From a virus, in the IMG/VR virus record IMGVR_UViG_3300021963_000745, positions 1 through 21,737 of that record: a stretch of 21,737 nucleotides of DNA; one strand, given 5' to 3'. Made by a program: the position numbers and the translations under genes. Below the pieces are notes generated by a model that saw only the letters and a list, made by a program, of their open reading frames with translations, was not told the DNA's origin and searched no databases. This document shows, in pieces, positions 14,082-21,087 of the stretch; positions within the stretch are counted from its first letter, which is position 1, and every line of letters starts with the position of its first letter.

Positions 14082-14524
14082 TATCTTCTTGCCTTTACAG
14101 CCTTTCCCCAACCGCGTTGAGCAGAGCCATGGATAGGAGAACCTACTCTGCCGCCTGAAGCTTGACTAACTTTCTCCATAGGACCAAGTTCTTTTATAAG
14201 TTGCTTAACTCGTTCTGGAGGAGCGCGTTTTAATACATCTTTTGCATAACTTTTTTCTTCTTCTGTAGCAGTAGACATATCTTTGTTAATACTAATTGCA
14301 TCATTAATGTCTGCATCAGTTGGAGGAAAAGTAGGCTTTAGTAAACCTCCTGAGTTTTTTAATGTTACAATAGGTTTAATGGGACTAATCTCTCCAATCA
14401 TTTCAGGGGAAGTAGGGTCAACGGTTAAATCATCTAAAGCTTCTAACTTATCTTTTACTGATGATTTAGGATTAGTTAAATCACTATGAGCTGATTTAAT
14501 TTTTCTAATAGATGGAATAGCCAT
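14081..14524 (-). CDS. Hypothetical small virion-type protein, 147 aa
   Basis: I do not recognise a family. It is Lys/Pro-rich with helical stretches (EEEKSYAKDVLKRAPPERVK) and ends in ASGGRVGSPIHGSAQRGWGK followed by AVKARR. That end is a variant of the GG(R/M) ... RG-W-GKA C-terminus found in neighbouring genes. The start ATG at 14524 has aaagga about 10 nt upstream. The stop overlaps the start of the 317-aa gene. The likely role is the same as the neighbouring proteins, but this is not known. Confidence 0.75.
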   Translation of the reverse strand: MAIPSIRKIKSAHSDLTNPKSSVKDKLEALDDLTVDPTSPEMIGEISPIKPIVTLKNSGGLLKPTFPPTDADINDAISINKDMSTATEEEKSYAKDVLKRAPPERVKQLIKELGPMEKVSQASGGRVGSPIHGSAQRGWGKAVKARR

Positions 14525-14566
14525 ATCATAGTGTCCTTTTTTAATTAATGTATATAGTAGATAATA

Positions 14567-14713
14567 TTACCAACCACGAATAGCTGCTTTAATACCTCTT
14601 GGTTTGTTAGGAACTGAGTAGTAGCGATTATCATGTTTTTGTATTGTAGAGTTACGATTCTTTTCAGCCTCTACAGCTAAGTCCCAAGTATCATGATTTT
14701 TACCTTTTAACAT
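14567..14713 (-). CDS. Small protein with RG-motif C-terminus, 48 aa
   Basis: Reading the gap on the minus strand gives MLKGKNHDTWDLAVEAEKNR at the start and YSVPNKPRGIKAAIRGW at the end. The final residues match the KPRGVGAAIRGWGKAL end of the 308- and 317-aa proteins, which supports it as a real gene or the surviving 3' part of a paralogue. The upstream ribosome binding site is weak. It ends 42 nt before the 147-aa gene. Confidence 0.6.
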   Translation of the reverse strand: MLKGKNHDTWDLAVEAEKNRNSTIQKHDNRYYSVPNKPRGIKAAIRGW

Positions 14714-14743
14714 TAAATAAGAATTTTTTCTTAAACCATATTT

Positions 14744-14872
14744 TTATATATCTTCAGGGGATGCTCTAGCAACTGATCCCATATGACCAGTAGCATCTCT
14801 AAGCATTCCAGCAGCTTCAGCACTTTCATAATCGTAATCTGTGCCTTCAGGATCAAATGGTTCTTTAACCAT
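14744..14872 (-). CDS. Small acidic protein, 42 aa
   Basis: The ATG at 14872 lies 1 nt after the stop of the 308-aa gene (TAA-A-ATG), consistent with translational coupling. The protein begins MVKEPFDPEGTDYDYESAEA and ends SVARASPEDI. It is strongly acidic at the N-terminus. No family is recognised. Together with the 48-aa frame it accounts for most of the 349-nt space between larger genes. Confidence 0.5.
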   Translation of the reverse strand: MVKEPFDPEGTDYDYESAEAAGMLRDATGHMGSVARASPEDI

Positions 14873-14873
14873 T

Positions 14874-15800
14874 TTAGAGGGCTTTACCCCATCCACGAAT
14901 AGCAGCACCTACACCTCTTGGCTTTGAGCTATTACTTGATGACTGCTTGGGGGAAGAACTGCTTGATTTATTTTGGCCCTTAGCAATCATACCACCATGT
15001 TTTCTTTTTACTGACCGATCACGACGACCTTCTCTATCCTGATCTGGATATTCATACTTTACATTTTCTGAACCAAAGACATGTTCAAAAGGAGCATCAA
15101 AGAATTTAGGTCTTTTCTTTTTTTCAGTAGCATCATCAGCACCAGCACTATCAGCAAGTGCTTTCCTAACAAGCTCTCGACGCTCTGCACCATTACGAGC
15201 ATCCTGTGCATCCTGATTTGAAGCAAATGCGCCACCATCACCAGCATCAGAAGAATTGTCTTCCATAATAGGTCTACCTGCTCCACCACCTGCTCTTGGA
15301 ATGTTGCCTTCTTCTGTATCGCCATCTAGAAGATTAGCAAGACTTGCGCCAGCAATAGCGCCACCAGTAATAGCAGGGACATAATAGGTTTTTCTTTTTG
15401 CTGCTCCACTACCTGCTGTTGAAAGACCACCTGCTCCACCACCTGCTCCACCACCTGCTCCACCACCTGCTCCACCACCTGCTCCACCACCTGCTCCTGG
15501 ACGAACTGCTACTGCTCTAGAAGGACTAATTGCTACTGCTGTGCCAGTAGGACGAATTGCTACTGCTGTGCCTGGGGTCTTTACGGCTTCAGGCTTTAAA
15601 AATCCAGTAGTAGCTGCATTTTCTGCTTGATTTGGTCTAACAGAAGCAGCGGAAGTTGAAGCATCAGCAGTAGGAGGATTAACTTTTATAGCTGCTGCTT
15701 CTTTAGCTACTTGTGCATCATCAGCTCTTTGCTTAGCTTTTGATGCTTTAGGTAATTTTATCTTTTTACCAACTTCTTTGATTAGTTTTCCTACTGTCAT
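14874..15800 (-). CDS. Hypothetical virion-type protein with Gly/Ala repeat and shared C-terminal module, 308 aa
   Basis: The N-terminus is basic (GKLIKEVGKKIKLPKASKAK). The middle holds Pro/Ala/Val repeats (TGTAVAIRPTGTAVAISPSR) and a long GAGGGAGG run, then the short hydrophobic ITGGAIAGASLANLL. The C-terminal 80 residues (KKKRPKFFDAPFEHVFGSEN, RKHGGMIAKGQ, KPRGVGAAIRGWGKAL) are almost the same as in the 317-aa protein, so the two are partial paralogues. The ATG at 15800 has aaggaa upstream with a long spacer. It lies between the head-tail adaptor and two very small genes. The function is unknown. Confidence 0.75.
   Translation of the reverse strand: MTVGKLIKEVGKKIKLPKASKAKQRADDAQVAKEAAAIKVNPPTADASTSAASVRPNQAENAATTGFLKPEAVKTPGTAVAIRPTGTAVAISPSRAVAVRPGAGGGAGGGAGGGAGGGAGGGAGGLSTAGSGAAKRKTYYVPAITGGAIAGASLANLLDGDTEEGNIPRAGGGAGRPIMEDNSSDAGDGGAFASNQDAQDARNGAERRELVRKALADSAGADDATEKKKRPKFFDAPFEHVFGSENVKYEYPDQDREGRRDRSVKRKHGGMIAKGQNKSSSSSPKQSSSNSSKPRGVGAAIRGWGKAL
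15431..15490 (-). repeat. 12-nt tandem repeat, five copies, encoding Gly/Ala
   Basis: Five perfect copies of ctgctccaccac, with partial units on both sides (about 15427-15496), encode the GAGGGAGGGAGG run. A shorter partial block recurs at about 15278-15295 in the same gene. Confidence 0.93.
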
Positions 15801-15820
15801 AATATAATTATTCCTTTTAT

Positions 15821-16477
15821 CTAATTAGCTTTATTAATGATATTGTCATCAGCGCCAGCAGGACTGCTTGGAGCTTCCATATCATCTCTACGAGTTCTAC
15901 GAGCCTGATTACGCTGCAATTCAAGTAATGCATTATAACGAGCCTCAAATAGCTGCAATGCAGCATAGTCTTTTTGATACATCATGGCTTCAACCATGCA
16001 AGCATTGAACAACATGCCATAGCAAAAATCAGAGAAGTAATTATTCTCTGATACAGAACTTAAAGTAGCTGGACGAGCCACATAAACAACAGTGGCATCA
16101 TACGTAGATACTGGAGTTGGGGCCAATAATACAGTAGTGTTGTTCCTTCTAGCATAGTATTTAGGTTCAGATGTAGACGCTGCAACCGGCCAGTAATCAT
16201 TGATATATTCATCGGTCCTTAAAAGAAGATTGATCTTAGAGCTATTTGAAATGAAGTTGATGTTTTTAACAACCCTAGTTCCTGAAGGAAGCGTCAATTG
16301 ATTATTAGATGCACTAATGGCAACAGAAGTGTAGCTGACTAAACCATAGTCATCTAAATCAGTTGTCATTCGTTCTTCAGCACGGTATACCATGTTGGGA
16401 ACATAAGCAGCAAACTCTGTGCTATCGTTCTCACAAGCCTGGATAATATCGTTAACTAAGTATGTGTAACTAGCCAT
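15821..16477 (-). CDS. Head-tail adaptor protein (SU10-type adaptor family), 218 aa
   Basis: The layout follows phage adaptor proteins: helix with YVPNMVYRAEERMTTDLDDY, an L-P-x-G-T-R strand (QLTLPSGTRVVKNINFI), then EPKYYARRNNTTVLLAPTPV and ATVVYVARPATLSSVSENNY. These are followed by FSDFCYGMLFNACMVEAMMY and a long C-terminal helix. These proteins form the ring that joins the portal to the tail. The N-terminal ATG overlaps the previous gene's stop by 8 nt. The family call is from remembered pattern; the role follows from the family and from its place after the capsid gene. Confidence 0.83.
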   Translation of the reverse strand: MASYTYLVNDIIQACENDSTEFAAYVPNMVYRAEERMTTDLDDYGLVSYTSVAISASNNQLTLPSGTRVVKNINFISNSSKINLLLRTDEYINDYWPVAASTSEPKYYARRNNTTVLLAPTPVSTYDATVVYVARPATLSSVSENNYFSDFCYGMLFNACMVEAMMYQKDYAALQLFEARYNALLELQRNQARRTRRDDMEAPSSPAGADDNIINKAN

Positions 16478-16781
16478 AGAAAACTGCTACAGTAGAAGCA
16501 GAAGTAGGAGCAGATACCATTACAGCACCTTCCATCCTAAGTCCTAACTCTCCAATAACAATGTTTTCTGCATCATTAGCAGTTGTTAAAACAAACTTAA
16601 TCTTGCTTCCCTTAATAGCTCCATAAGGAGAAGTTGATGTTCCTGTAATCAGAAAGGTGCCAACACCGGAAGCATAGATACCTCTAATACGTGTGTCAGC
16701 TACCGTTACACTAGATACTACATCTAAGACAGCGCCGCTGCCTGTTACAAAACCTTGTCGAAGGGGTGTATTTGTTCCCAT
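16470..16781 (-). CDS. Small structural-region protein, 103 aa
   Basis: Beta-rich sequence (FVTGSGAVLDVVSSVTVADT, RIRGIYASGVGTFLITGTS, then KIKFVLTTANDAENIVIGEL) ending in Ala/Ser/Val. Single small beta domains of this kind are common next to phage capsid genes, but I cannot name a family. It is the first gene after the 215-nt gap that follows the capsid gene. It overlaps the adaptor gene by 8 nt. Confidence 0.75.
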   Translation of the reverse strand: MGTNTPLRQGFVTGSGAVLDVVSSVTVADTRIRGIYASGVGTFLITGTSTSPYGAIKGSKIKFVLTTANDAENIVIGELGLRMEGAVMVSAPTSASTVAVFYG

Positions 16782-16802
16782 TTTGTATTCTCTTTTCCTT
16801 TT

Positions 16803-16810
16803 TATTTATA
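16803..16810 (-). promoter_or_regulatory. Possible late-type promoter element TATAAATA
   Basis: The minus strand reads TATAAATA 22-29 nt upstream of the 103-aa start codon, the consensus of T4-type late promoters. The region is very AT-rich and no late sigma factor is seen in the window, so this may be chance. Confidence 0.22.
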
Positions 16811-16926
16811 TATGCTTAAAATTAACTAAGTTAAGAAGCAAAAAAAACATTTAGTCTGTAGGCTTCGTCTTTATTCTTTTTTTCTTTATGCTCCCTATAA
16901 ACAAATATAGAGGAGAAGATTTTTTT

Positions 16927-16970
16927 AGGGGGAGGGAGAGAAGGACTTTTACCTCCTCCTCTCCTCCTTA
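16927..16970 (-). other. Purine-rich/pyrimidine-rich imperfect hairpin after the capsid gene
   Basis: In the minus-strand transcript a GGAGGAGAGGAGGAGG arm (from 16967 down) can pair with CCUUCUCUCCCUCCCCC (to 16929) around a loop of about seven bases. There are eight continuous inner pairs, counting two G-U, then further pairs broken by A-C mismatches. It is followed by a run of A, not U, so it does not look like an intrinsic terminator on this strand. It may stabilise the capsid mRNA 3' end. The whole 215-nt gap (16782-16996) has no gene. Confidence 0.5.
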
Positions 16971-16996
16971 CCTATTTCTTTTTTCTTTATTAGCTA

Positions 16997-17932
16997 CTAG
17001 CTGCTACCTGAAGCACCGTAGAAACCACGCCAGTCAGACCAGCCAAAGCTGTAACGCTCGCGGGCCTTGTAACGTAGGTTGCCAGTGTCGAAGTCGGGTT
17101 CCATCTTCGTCTGAAGAGGAACACGAACGAACATCTTGGTACCATTGGGAACATCAGTCTTCATATACCAAGCGTTAGTGTCAGTGAAGCGACGGTTTAC
17201 AAAGAACCCCTTAGGAACCAAACCCTGATTACGGATTGAGTTGATATCATTCACATTCGTAACACCAGTTGTGGAGTTTGTTGCGGTTGTGGTTGATAGG
17301 GTGCTGTGCAAAATCTGATCGGCAGTAAATACCAAATCAGATGGGATATGCAGAGAGACTGCCCGTGCGCCAATAAGAATACCACGATCATCCTTAGCTT
17401 TGCTAATTTGGATCAAGGCAGACTCAAGGGCTGATTCACTTAGATCAGTTGCACCGAAGGTATTTGACTGAGAGCCATCGCCTACGGTTGGGTGTGAAGC
17501 AGAGAATAGTGAAACACCATCTCCACCTAGATACGAGCTATTGAAGCCGTTGTTGAAAACATCGGCTGCTTTAACTTGCTTGGTATTTGCCATTGCACGA
17601 GCAAGACCGCTTGCGCGGAGCTTTGCAAAGGTATCATACAGGTTGTCTTCCATAGCTTCTTCAGTGACTGAGAAAGCAAGAGCAATAGTCTCGTTAGTGT
17701 AACGAGCTACATAGCTTTCCTGTGCTGAGTCATACTGAACGCCAGCGCCTTCTGTCTTAGTTGGTGCTGTGCCGAAACCAGTGAATAGAACTTCTTCTTC
17801 GAATGCACGATCAGAGTTTTCTGTCTTATAGAGAACTGCATGTTCGTTATCAACATTACCATACTCAACGCCGAACACGGCATTCAAGCTAGGAAGAAGT
17901 TCTCTGGCAATACTAGAACGATTAATAGCCAT
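16997..17932 (-). CDS. Major capsid protein, 311 aa
   Basis: The length, position after a scaffold-type and a decoration-type gene, and sequence fit a phage major capsid protein, probably with the HK97 fold. Useful segments are VARYTNETIALAFSVTEEAM, the LFSASHPTVGDGSQSNTFGA segment typical of several capsid families including Mu gpT-like ones, and ILIGARAVSLHIPSDLVFTA. The C-terminal strands are TDVPNGTKMFVRVPLQTKME then RYKARERYSFGWSDWRGFYG. The gene has aaggaag about 10 nt before the ATG. Its DNA looks somewhat richer in G+C than its neighbours, which could reflect codon selection for high expression. Confidence 0.88.
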   Translation of the reverse strand: MAINRSSIARELLPSLNAVFGVEYGNVDNEHAVLYKTENSDRAFEEEVLFTGFGTAPTKTEGAGVQYDSAQESYVARYTNETIALAFSVTEEAMEDNLYDTFAKLRASGLARAMANTKQVKAADVFNNGFNSSYLGGDGVSLFSASHPTVGDGSQSNTFGATDLSESALESALIQISKAKDDRGILIGARAVSLHIPSDLVFTADQILHSTLSTTTATNSTTGVTNVNDINSIRNQGLVPKGFFVNRRFTDTNAWYMKTDVPNGTKMFVRVPLQTKMEPDFDTGNLRYKARERYSFGWSDWRGFYGASGSS

Positions 17933-17951
17933 TTGTCTTTACTTCCTTTCT

Positions 17952-18536
17952 TTAGTTAACTGATGAGTCAGCAGAGATGTATGCATCAACATGCTTGACA
18001 ATACGGATTTCAAGCTGTGGGAATGCACGTTCTGCGGCTACGTTGATGTCATTACCACCTACTGCTAGAACGGAAATTGCCCGAACCATGCCAGTACCCG
18101 TTGTGCGGGTGCCAGCAGCAATACCGAAGCCAGACTTACCAGTGATGGTAGAGCCAGCTCCTAGTGTGACCTGGAAGTTCTGACTGTTGATATCACCAGC
18201 GGAAACTGATGCATCAGCCTGAACAATGAATGTTGCGGAAGGAGAATCAACAACATCAGCATAAGCTTCAGTTGTTGAAGTGCCTGAAGGCCAATAAGGC
18301 TTCCAGGTTGGAACACCATCTGCTACATAATTACAGCCAATGAAAACGCCCATGGCCTTCTGGGTTGTGGTTGTGAGGACGTTAATGAACCCGCTTGCGT
18401 TAACTACAATGTCACCAGTGAAGATATTAGATGCATAGCCGCTTGCAATTGGATAGCTGTTGCTACCGCTTGAATTAGGACTACCACCACGAACGCGAGA
18501 AGGAGCAAAACCGGCCAGTGCTTTAGATGTAGACAT
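17952..18536 (-). CDS. Head decoration-type structural protein, 194 aa
   Basis: The sequence AGFAPSRVRGGSPN, YPIASGYASNIFTGDIVVNA, AMGVFIGCNYVADGVPTWKP, FIVQADASVSAGDINSQNFQ and EIRIVKHVDAYISADSS follows a beta-rich pattern that I recall immediately before the capsid gene in many marine phages. It is usually annotated only as a structural protein. It resembles small capsid-decorating proteins in size and composition. The gene ends 19 nt before the capsid gene start, so both are probably expressed together. Confidence 0.75.
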   Translation of the reverse strand: MSTSKALAGFAPSRVRGGSPNSSGSNSYPIASGYASNIFTGDIVVNASGFINVLTTTTQKAMGVFIGCNYVADGVPTWKPYWPSGTSTTEAYADVVDSPSATFIVQADASVSAGDINSQNFQVTLGAGSTITGKSGFGIAAGTRTTGTGMVRAISVLAVGGNDINVAAERAFPQLEIRIVKHVDAYISADSSVN

Positions 18537-18587
18537 ATTAAGAACACTTTACCTTTCTATTTTGCTTTATAATATTAAACATGAGAG

Positions 18588-18615
18588 AAAAAACTTAGTC
18601 ACTTATTTACTTAAG
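18588..18615 (-). terminator. Weak candidate intrinsic terminator after the 168-aa gene
   Basis: The minus-strand transcript has CUUA(A)GU / ACUAAG, six pairs with one bulge around a 9-nt loop, directly followed by UUUUUU (plus-strand A run 18588-18593). The stem is AT-rich, so strength is doubtful. If used, it would separate scaffold-region from capsid transcription. Confidence 0.35.
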
Positions 18616-18635
18616 ATAAGATACTAGAGGAGTAA

Positions 18636-19142
18636 TTAGTCCTGGAATTTTGGAATCTTTCCGCGACTAACTTGAGTTTTACTCGTATTATGAATTGGCA
18701 TCTTGGAATCGTTATTACTCATCAACTGAGCATTAACTGCCTGAACCATTTCTTTACTACGATTCTCGTAAAACTCTTGACGAGATTGAGCAAGTTCTGC
18801 TGGCATCTTTGCCAACGCCAAGTCTCCGCGACAGACTGCACCTGCATATCGTCCACCCTCTCTCACGACAGAGGAATTAAGCATATCTGGAACAGATTCG
18901 CTTTCCACAAATTCCCATCCTTCAGCAAGACGTTTACCAATATTCTGGTAATCCTCATTGTTATTAACCATTACGCGGATCCAGCGTAAAGCATAACCCT
19001 GACTTAGGAATCGTTTCTTAACAGATTCAGGAATTTCTAACCAATTAGGTTCCTCAAATACTGTTTTGCGAGCCTTATTTGACCGTTCAGATGCTTCTCG
19101 TGATACTAGTTCTTCTTGAGCGCGACTTAAATTATTTGTCAT
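18636..19142 (-). CDS. Conserved head-region phage protein, 168 aa
   Basis: The sequence YALRWIRVMVNNNEDYQNIG, RLAEGWEFVESESVPDML, then RYAGAVCRGDLALAKMPAEL and REFYENRS-like helix is a pattern I remember from proteins between scaffold and capsid genes in marine phages: LRWIR, GWE-x-V, GDL-x-L-x-K-P. It ends in a short basic tail (SRGKIPKFQD). The function is not known; an assembly or minor head role is inferred from position. Confidence 0.75.
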   Translation of the reverse strand: MTNNLSRAQEELVSREASERSNKARKTVFEEPNWLEIPESVKKRFLSQGYALRWIRVMVNNNEDYQNIGKRLAEGWEFVESESVPDMLNSSVVREGGRYAGAVCRGDLALAKMPAELAQSRQEFYENRSKEMVQAVNAQLMSNNDSKMPIHNTSKTQVSRGKIPKFQD

Positions 19143-19184
19143 TTTGTATTATTTTAGCCCTTCCACGTTGTAGTTTTTTTTTCT

Positions 19185-20270
19185 TTAGAGATTAATAGAA
19201 GTATAGTCGCCATCAGCTTCTTGAACTTTAAGCTTTTCTGCGGCATACTTCTCCAAAGGGATACCCCATTTATTGGCTAGTCTAACGTCATCTTGAGTTA
19301 GTTTGACTTTATTCCCTCCATTAGATGAGGTCTTAGGGGATGTTCGTGATGCACCCGCTACCGATTGAACAGCGCGTGTTTGCTGTTGTCTTACAGGAGG
19401 CTCAGCTTCTTGCTGCTGCTGTTCCTGATTTCTAGTAGGAAATTGATCTCTAAGACGACGATCAACTTCAGTATAGTAATCTTCTTCAGAAGAATCATAA
19501 CCTTCTTCTCGTAAATGCTCATCAATAGTTAGAGCAGCTTTAGTCATTACTTGATCTTTACCAAACCAATCATTCTTACCCGCCCATTTAATAGCCTTAT
19601 CATCGTATACTTTTTCTTGTGGGGCGGCTGCTTGCTGTCTTACCGTAGTCTGCTGTTCCTTCTGACGAGCCTCATATTCTAGCCAAGCATTCTTCTTTTC
19701 TCTAATAGCTGCAATATCAGCATAACCTTTTGCCATTGCTTCTTGAGCATTTAACAAACCATCAGTGTCGCTATTTTCAATAGAACGCTTGAACAGTTCT
19801 TTTGCATTTTGAATATTAGCTTCGACAGAACCTTCCGTAGAAGCTAAAGAATTTTTTAGGGTAGCTGTTAACTGCGTGTCTCGTTCTTGAAGCGATGCCT
19901 TTAGAGAAGTGGTTTCCGTAACCAATCGAGTGATTGCTTCATCCCGTTCTTTACGCTGACGAATAAGCTGACGAATGCGCTTTTGAGCGCCTTGAGTTTC
20001 AACACCAACCAATTCAGGATGTTCACTGGCTGCTTCTTCATTTCCATGCTCTTCTTTAGTTGAAGCAACTGAACTTGATACTGTAGCTGGAGTTCCTTGA
20101 GCTTGACTTCTTTGGCCTTCTTCTTGCGCTCTGTTGCTCTGGTTAGAAGAAACTTCTTTTTCTTTGGAGTTAATGGGTTCGATTTCATATTCTACCTTTA
20201 GGAGGTCTTGTCCTTTATCTGTAACTGCAATTGTTGACCAGTTGTCGTTATTAGTTTCTTCTTTATCCAT
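19185..20270 (-). CDS. Probable capsid scaffolding protein, 361 aa
   Basis: The protein is highly charged and largely helical. A disordered Glu/Gln/Ser-rich N-terminus is followed by a predicted coiled coil at residues about 90-220 (QKRIRQLIRQRKERDEAITR, LKASLQERDTQLTATLKNS, IREKKNAWLEYEARQKEQQ). Then comes a Gln-rich linker and a compact C-terminal segment (KLTQDDVRLANKWGIPLEKY). A coiled body with a small C-terminal capsid-binding domain is typical of scaffolding proteins. Position before decoration and capsid genes agrees. It is the first gene after the terminator at 20323-20363. Confidence 0.8.
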   Translation of the reverse strand: MDKEETNNDNWSTIAVTDKGQDLLKVEYEIEPINSKEKEVSSNQSNRAQEEGQRSQAQGTPATVSSSVASTKEEHGNEEAASEHPELVGVETQGAQKRIRQLIRQRKERDEAITRLVTETTSLKASLQERDTQLTATLKNSLASTEGSVEANIQNAKELFKRSIENSDTDGLLNAQEAMAKGYADIAAIREKKNAWLEYEARQKEQQTTVRQQAAAPQEKVYDDKAIKWAGKNDWFGKDQVMTKAALTIDEHLREEGYDSSEEDYYTEVDRRLRDQFPTRNQEQQQQEAEPPVRQQQTRAVQSVAGASRTSPKTSSNGGNKVKLTQDDVRLANKWGIPLEKYAAEKLKVQEADGDYTSINL

Positions 20271-20322
20271 GTTAATTTACTTTCTTTCTTTACAGAAAAT
20301 CTTTCTTTTTCTTTTTTATTTT

Positions 20323-20363
20323 AAAAAAAAATAAGCATCTCCTATTTCCCGGTAGGAGAACTT
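20323..20363 (-). terminator. Intrinsic terminator between co-chaperonin and scaffold genes
   Basis: The minus-strand transcript has a perfect 7-bp stem UCUCCUA/UAGGAGA (20359-20353 with 20344-20338) around an 8-nt loop. AAG/CUU pairs extend it across a small internal loop. Nine U residues follow at 20331-20323. This is the best terminator in the window. Confidence 0.75.
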
Positions 20364-20380
20364 TTATGTGCCACCCTTCT

Positions 20381-20409
20381 ATTATAATACATTTTCTTTA
20401 AAGATGCAA
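20381..20409 (-). promoter_or_regulatory. Candidate sigma70-like promoter upstream of the terminator
   Basis: On the minus strand a perfect -10 TATAAT (20386-20381) lies 17 nt after TTGCAT (20409-20404), a partial -35. The predicted start near 20374 is only about 10 nt before the terminator stem, so a transcript would end after roughly 50 nt unless it reads through. Confidence 0.42.
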
Positions 20410-20431
20410 GTAGTTAAGTTATTTTATTTTC

Positions 20432-20851
20432 TTAAGGTGTTAAGTTAAAGGTAGTATCTAAGTCTTTAGGATTACCAACCTGCATAATTACCTGATCATC
20501 GAAGATTAGAAGGAGTTTAATCCCTTTATAGACAAGCTTTTGCCCTGTATGCTTGCCATAACAAACATAATCATCCTTCTTGCACCATGGACCAAGAGGA
20601 AACTTTTTCTTATCCCTGTAAGCTAAATCACCTAAAAGAACAACCTTAGCTACCGTAGTTAAGTAATTGATATCATCTACAATCTTCCCAGGTAAGTAAA
20701 TACCTCCCTTTGTCTTATCCCGTAAGTAAACAGGACGAAGCAATACATGATATCCTTTAATAATAGGTAGATCTTTATCTTCTAATTCAATGCCGTCATC
20801 AGAAATCCACTCATCATTACTCATTGCTTTATCCATTTTTACTACTTGCAT
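20432..20851 (-). CDS. GroES-like co-chaperonin, 139 aa
   Basis: After a 25-residue acidic N-terminal extension the protein follows the Cpn10 pattern: PIIKGYHVLLRPVYLRDKTK, GGIYLPGK (the K-T-x-GGI-x-LP start of the mobile-loop region), TTVAKVVLLGD, CKKDDYVCYGKHTGQKLVYK and KLLLIFDDQVIMQV. GroES proteins cap GroEL; T4 gp31 is the classical phage case, needed to fold the capsid protein. Its place between portal and scaffold genes supports a role in head-protein folding. It is longer than bacterial GroES (about 97 aa) because of the N-terminal and C-terminal extensions. The ribosome binding site is weak; the Met five codons on is an alternative start. Confidence 0.88.
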   Translation of the reverse strand: MQVVKMDKAMSNDEWISDDGIELEDKDLPIIKGYHVLLRPVYLRDKTKGGIYLPGKIVDDINYLTTVAKVVLLGDLAYRDKKKFPLGPWCKKDDYVCYGKHTGQKLVYKGIKLLLIFDDQVIMQVGNPKDLDTTFNLTP

Positions 20852-20875
20852 GTTATTTTTCTTTATCTTTCCTCT

Positions 20876-20893
20876 TTATTATTATTATTATTA
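20876..20893 (-). repeat. Trinucleotide microsatellite (TTA)6
   Basis: Six uninterrupted TTA units lie between the stop of the 63-aa gene and the co-chaperonin start. They use the same motif as the (TTA)7 tract at 4976-4996. Confidence 0.93.
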
Positions 20894-20894
20894 T

Positions 20895-21086
20895 TTAAAA
20901 GTCGTCTTGATAGAGCCTTGTCTTTACTATATGATGAAAGTTCTCTTTTGCCCACTCTAAACCAGCAATTCTTCCTACTACATATTTGTAATTAGCATAA
21001 TCTTCCACATTTCCTGCTATTAATGATCTAGATAAAGTAGCAATCTCCTTATCTATAGCTACATTTAGTTCCTCTACTAAAACCAT
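20895..21086 (-). CDS. Small phage protein after portal gene, 63 aa
   Basis: It is a short helical protein (LNVAIDKEIATLSRSLIAGN, EDYANYKYVVGRIAGLEWAK) with the G-x-x-x-DY-x-x-Y-x-x-x-x-G-x-x-x-GL pattern that I recall from small proteins next to portal genes in marine phages. It starts 1 nt after the portal stop (TAA-T-ATG), so translation is probably coupled. The function is unknown. Confidence 0.75.
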   Translation of the reverse strand: MVLVEELNVAIDKEIATLSRSLIAGNVEDYANYKYVVGRIAGLEWAKENFHHIVKTRLYQDDF

Positions 21087-21087
21087 A

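Noticed and set aside
14524-14880. tRNA or other structured RNA gene in the gap
   Set aside because: No cloverleaf or anticodon-arm pattern was seen; two short coding frames explain most of the interval.
16927-16996. Intrinsic terminator for the capsid gene
   Set aside because: The hairpin is imperfect and is followed by A residues, not U, on the transcribed strand.
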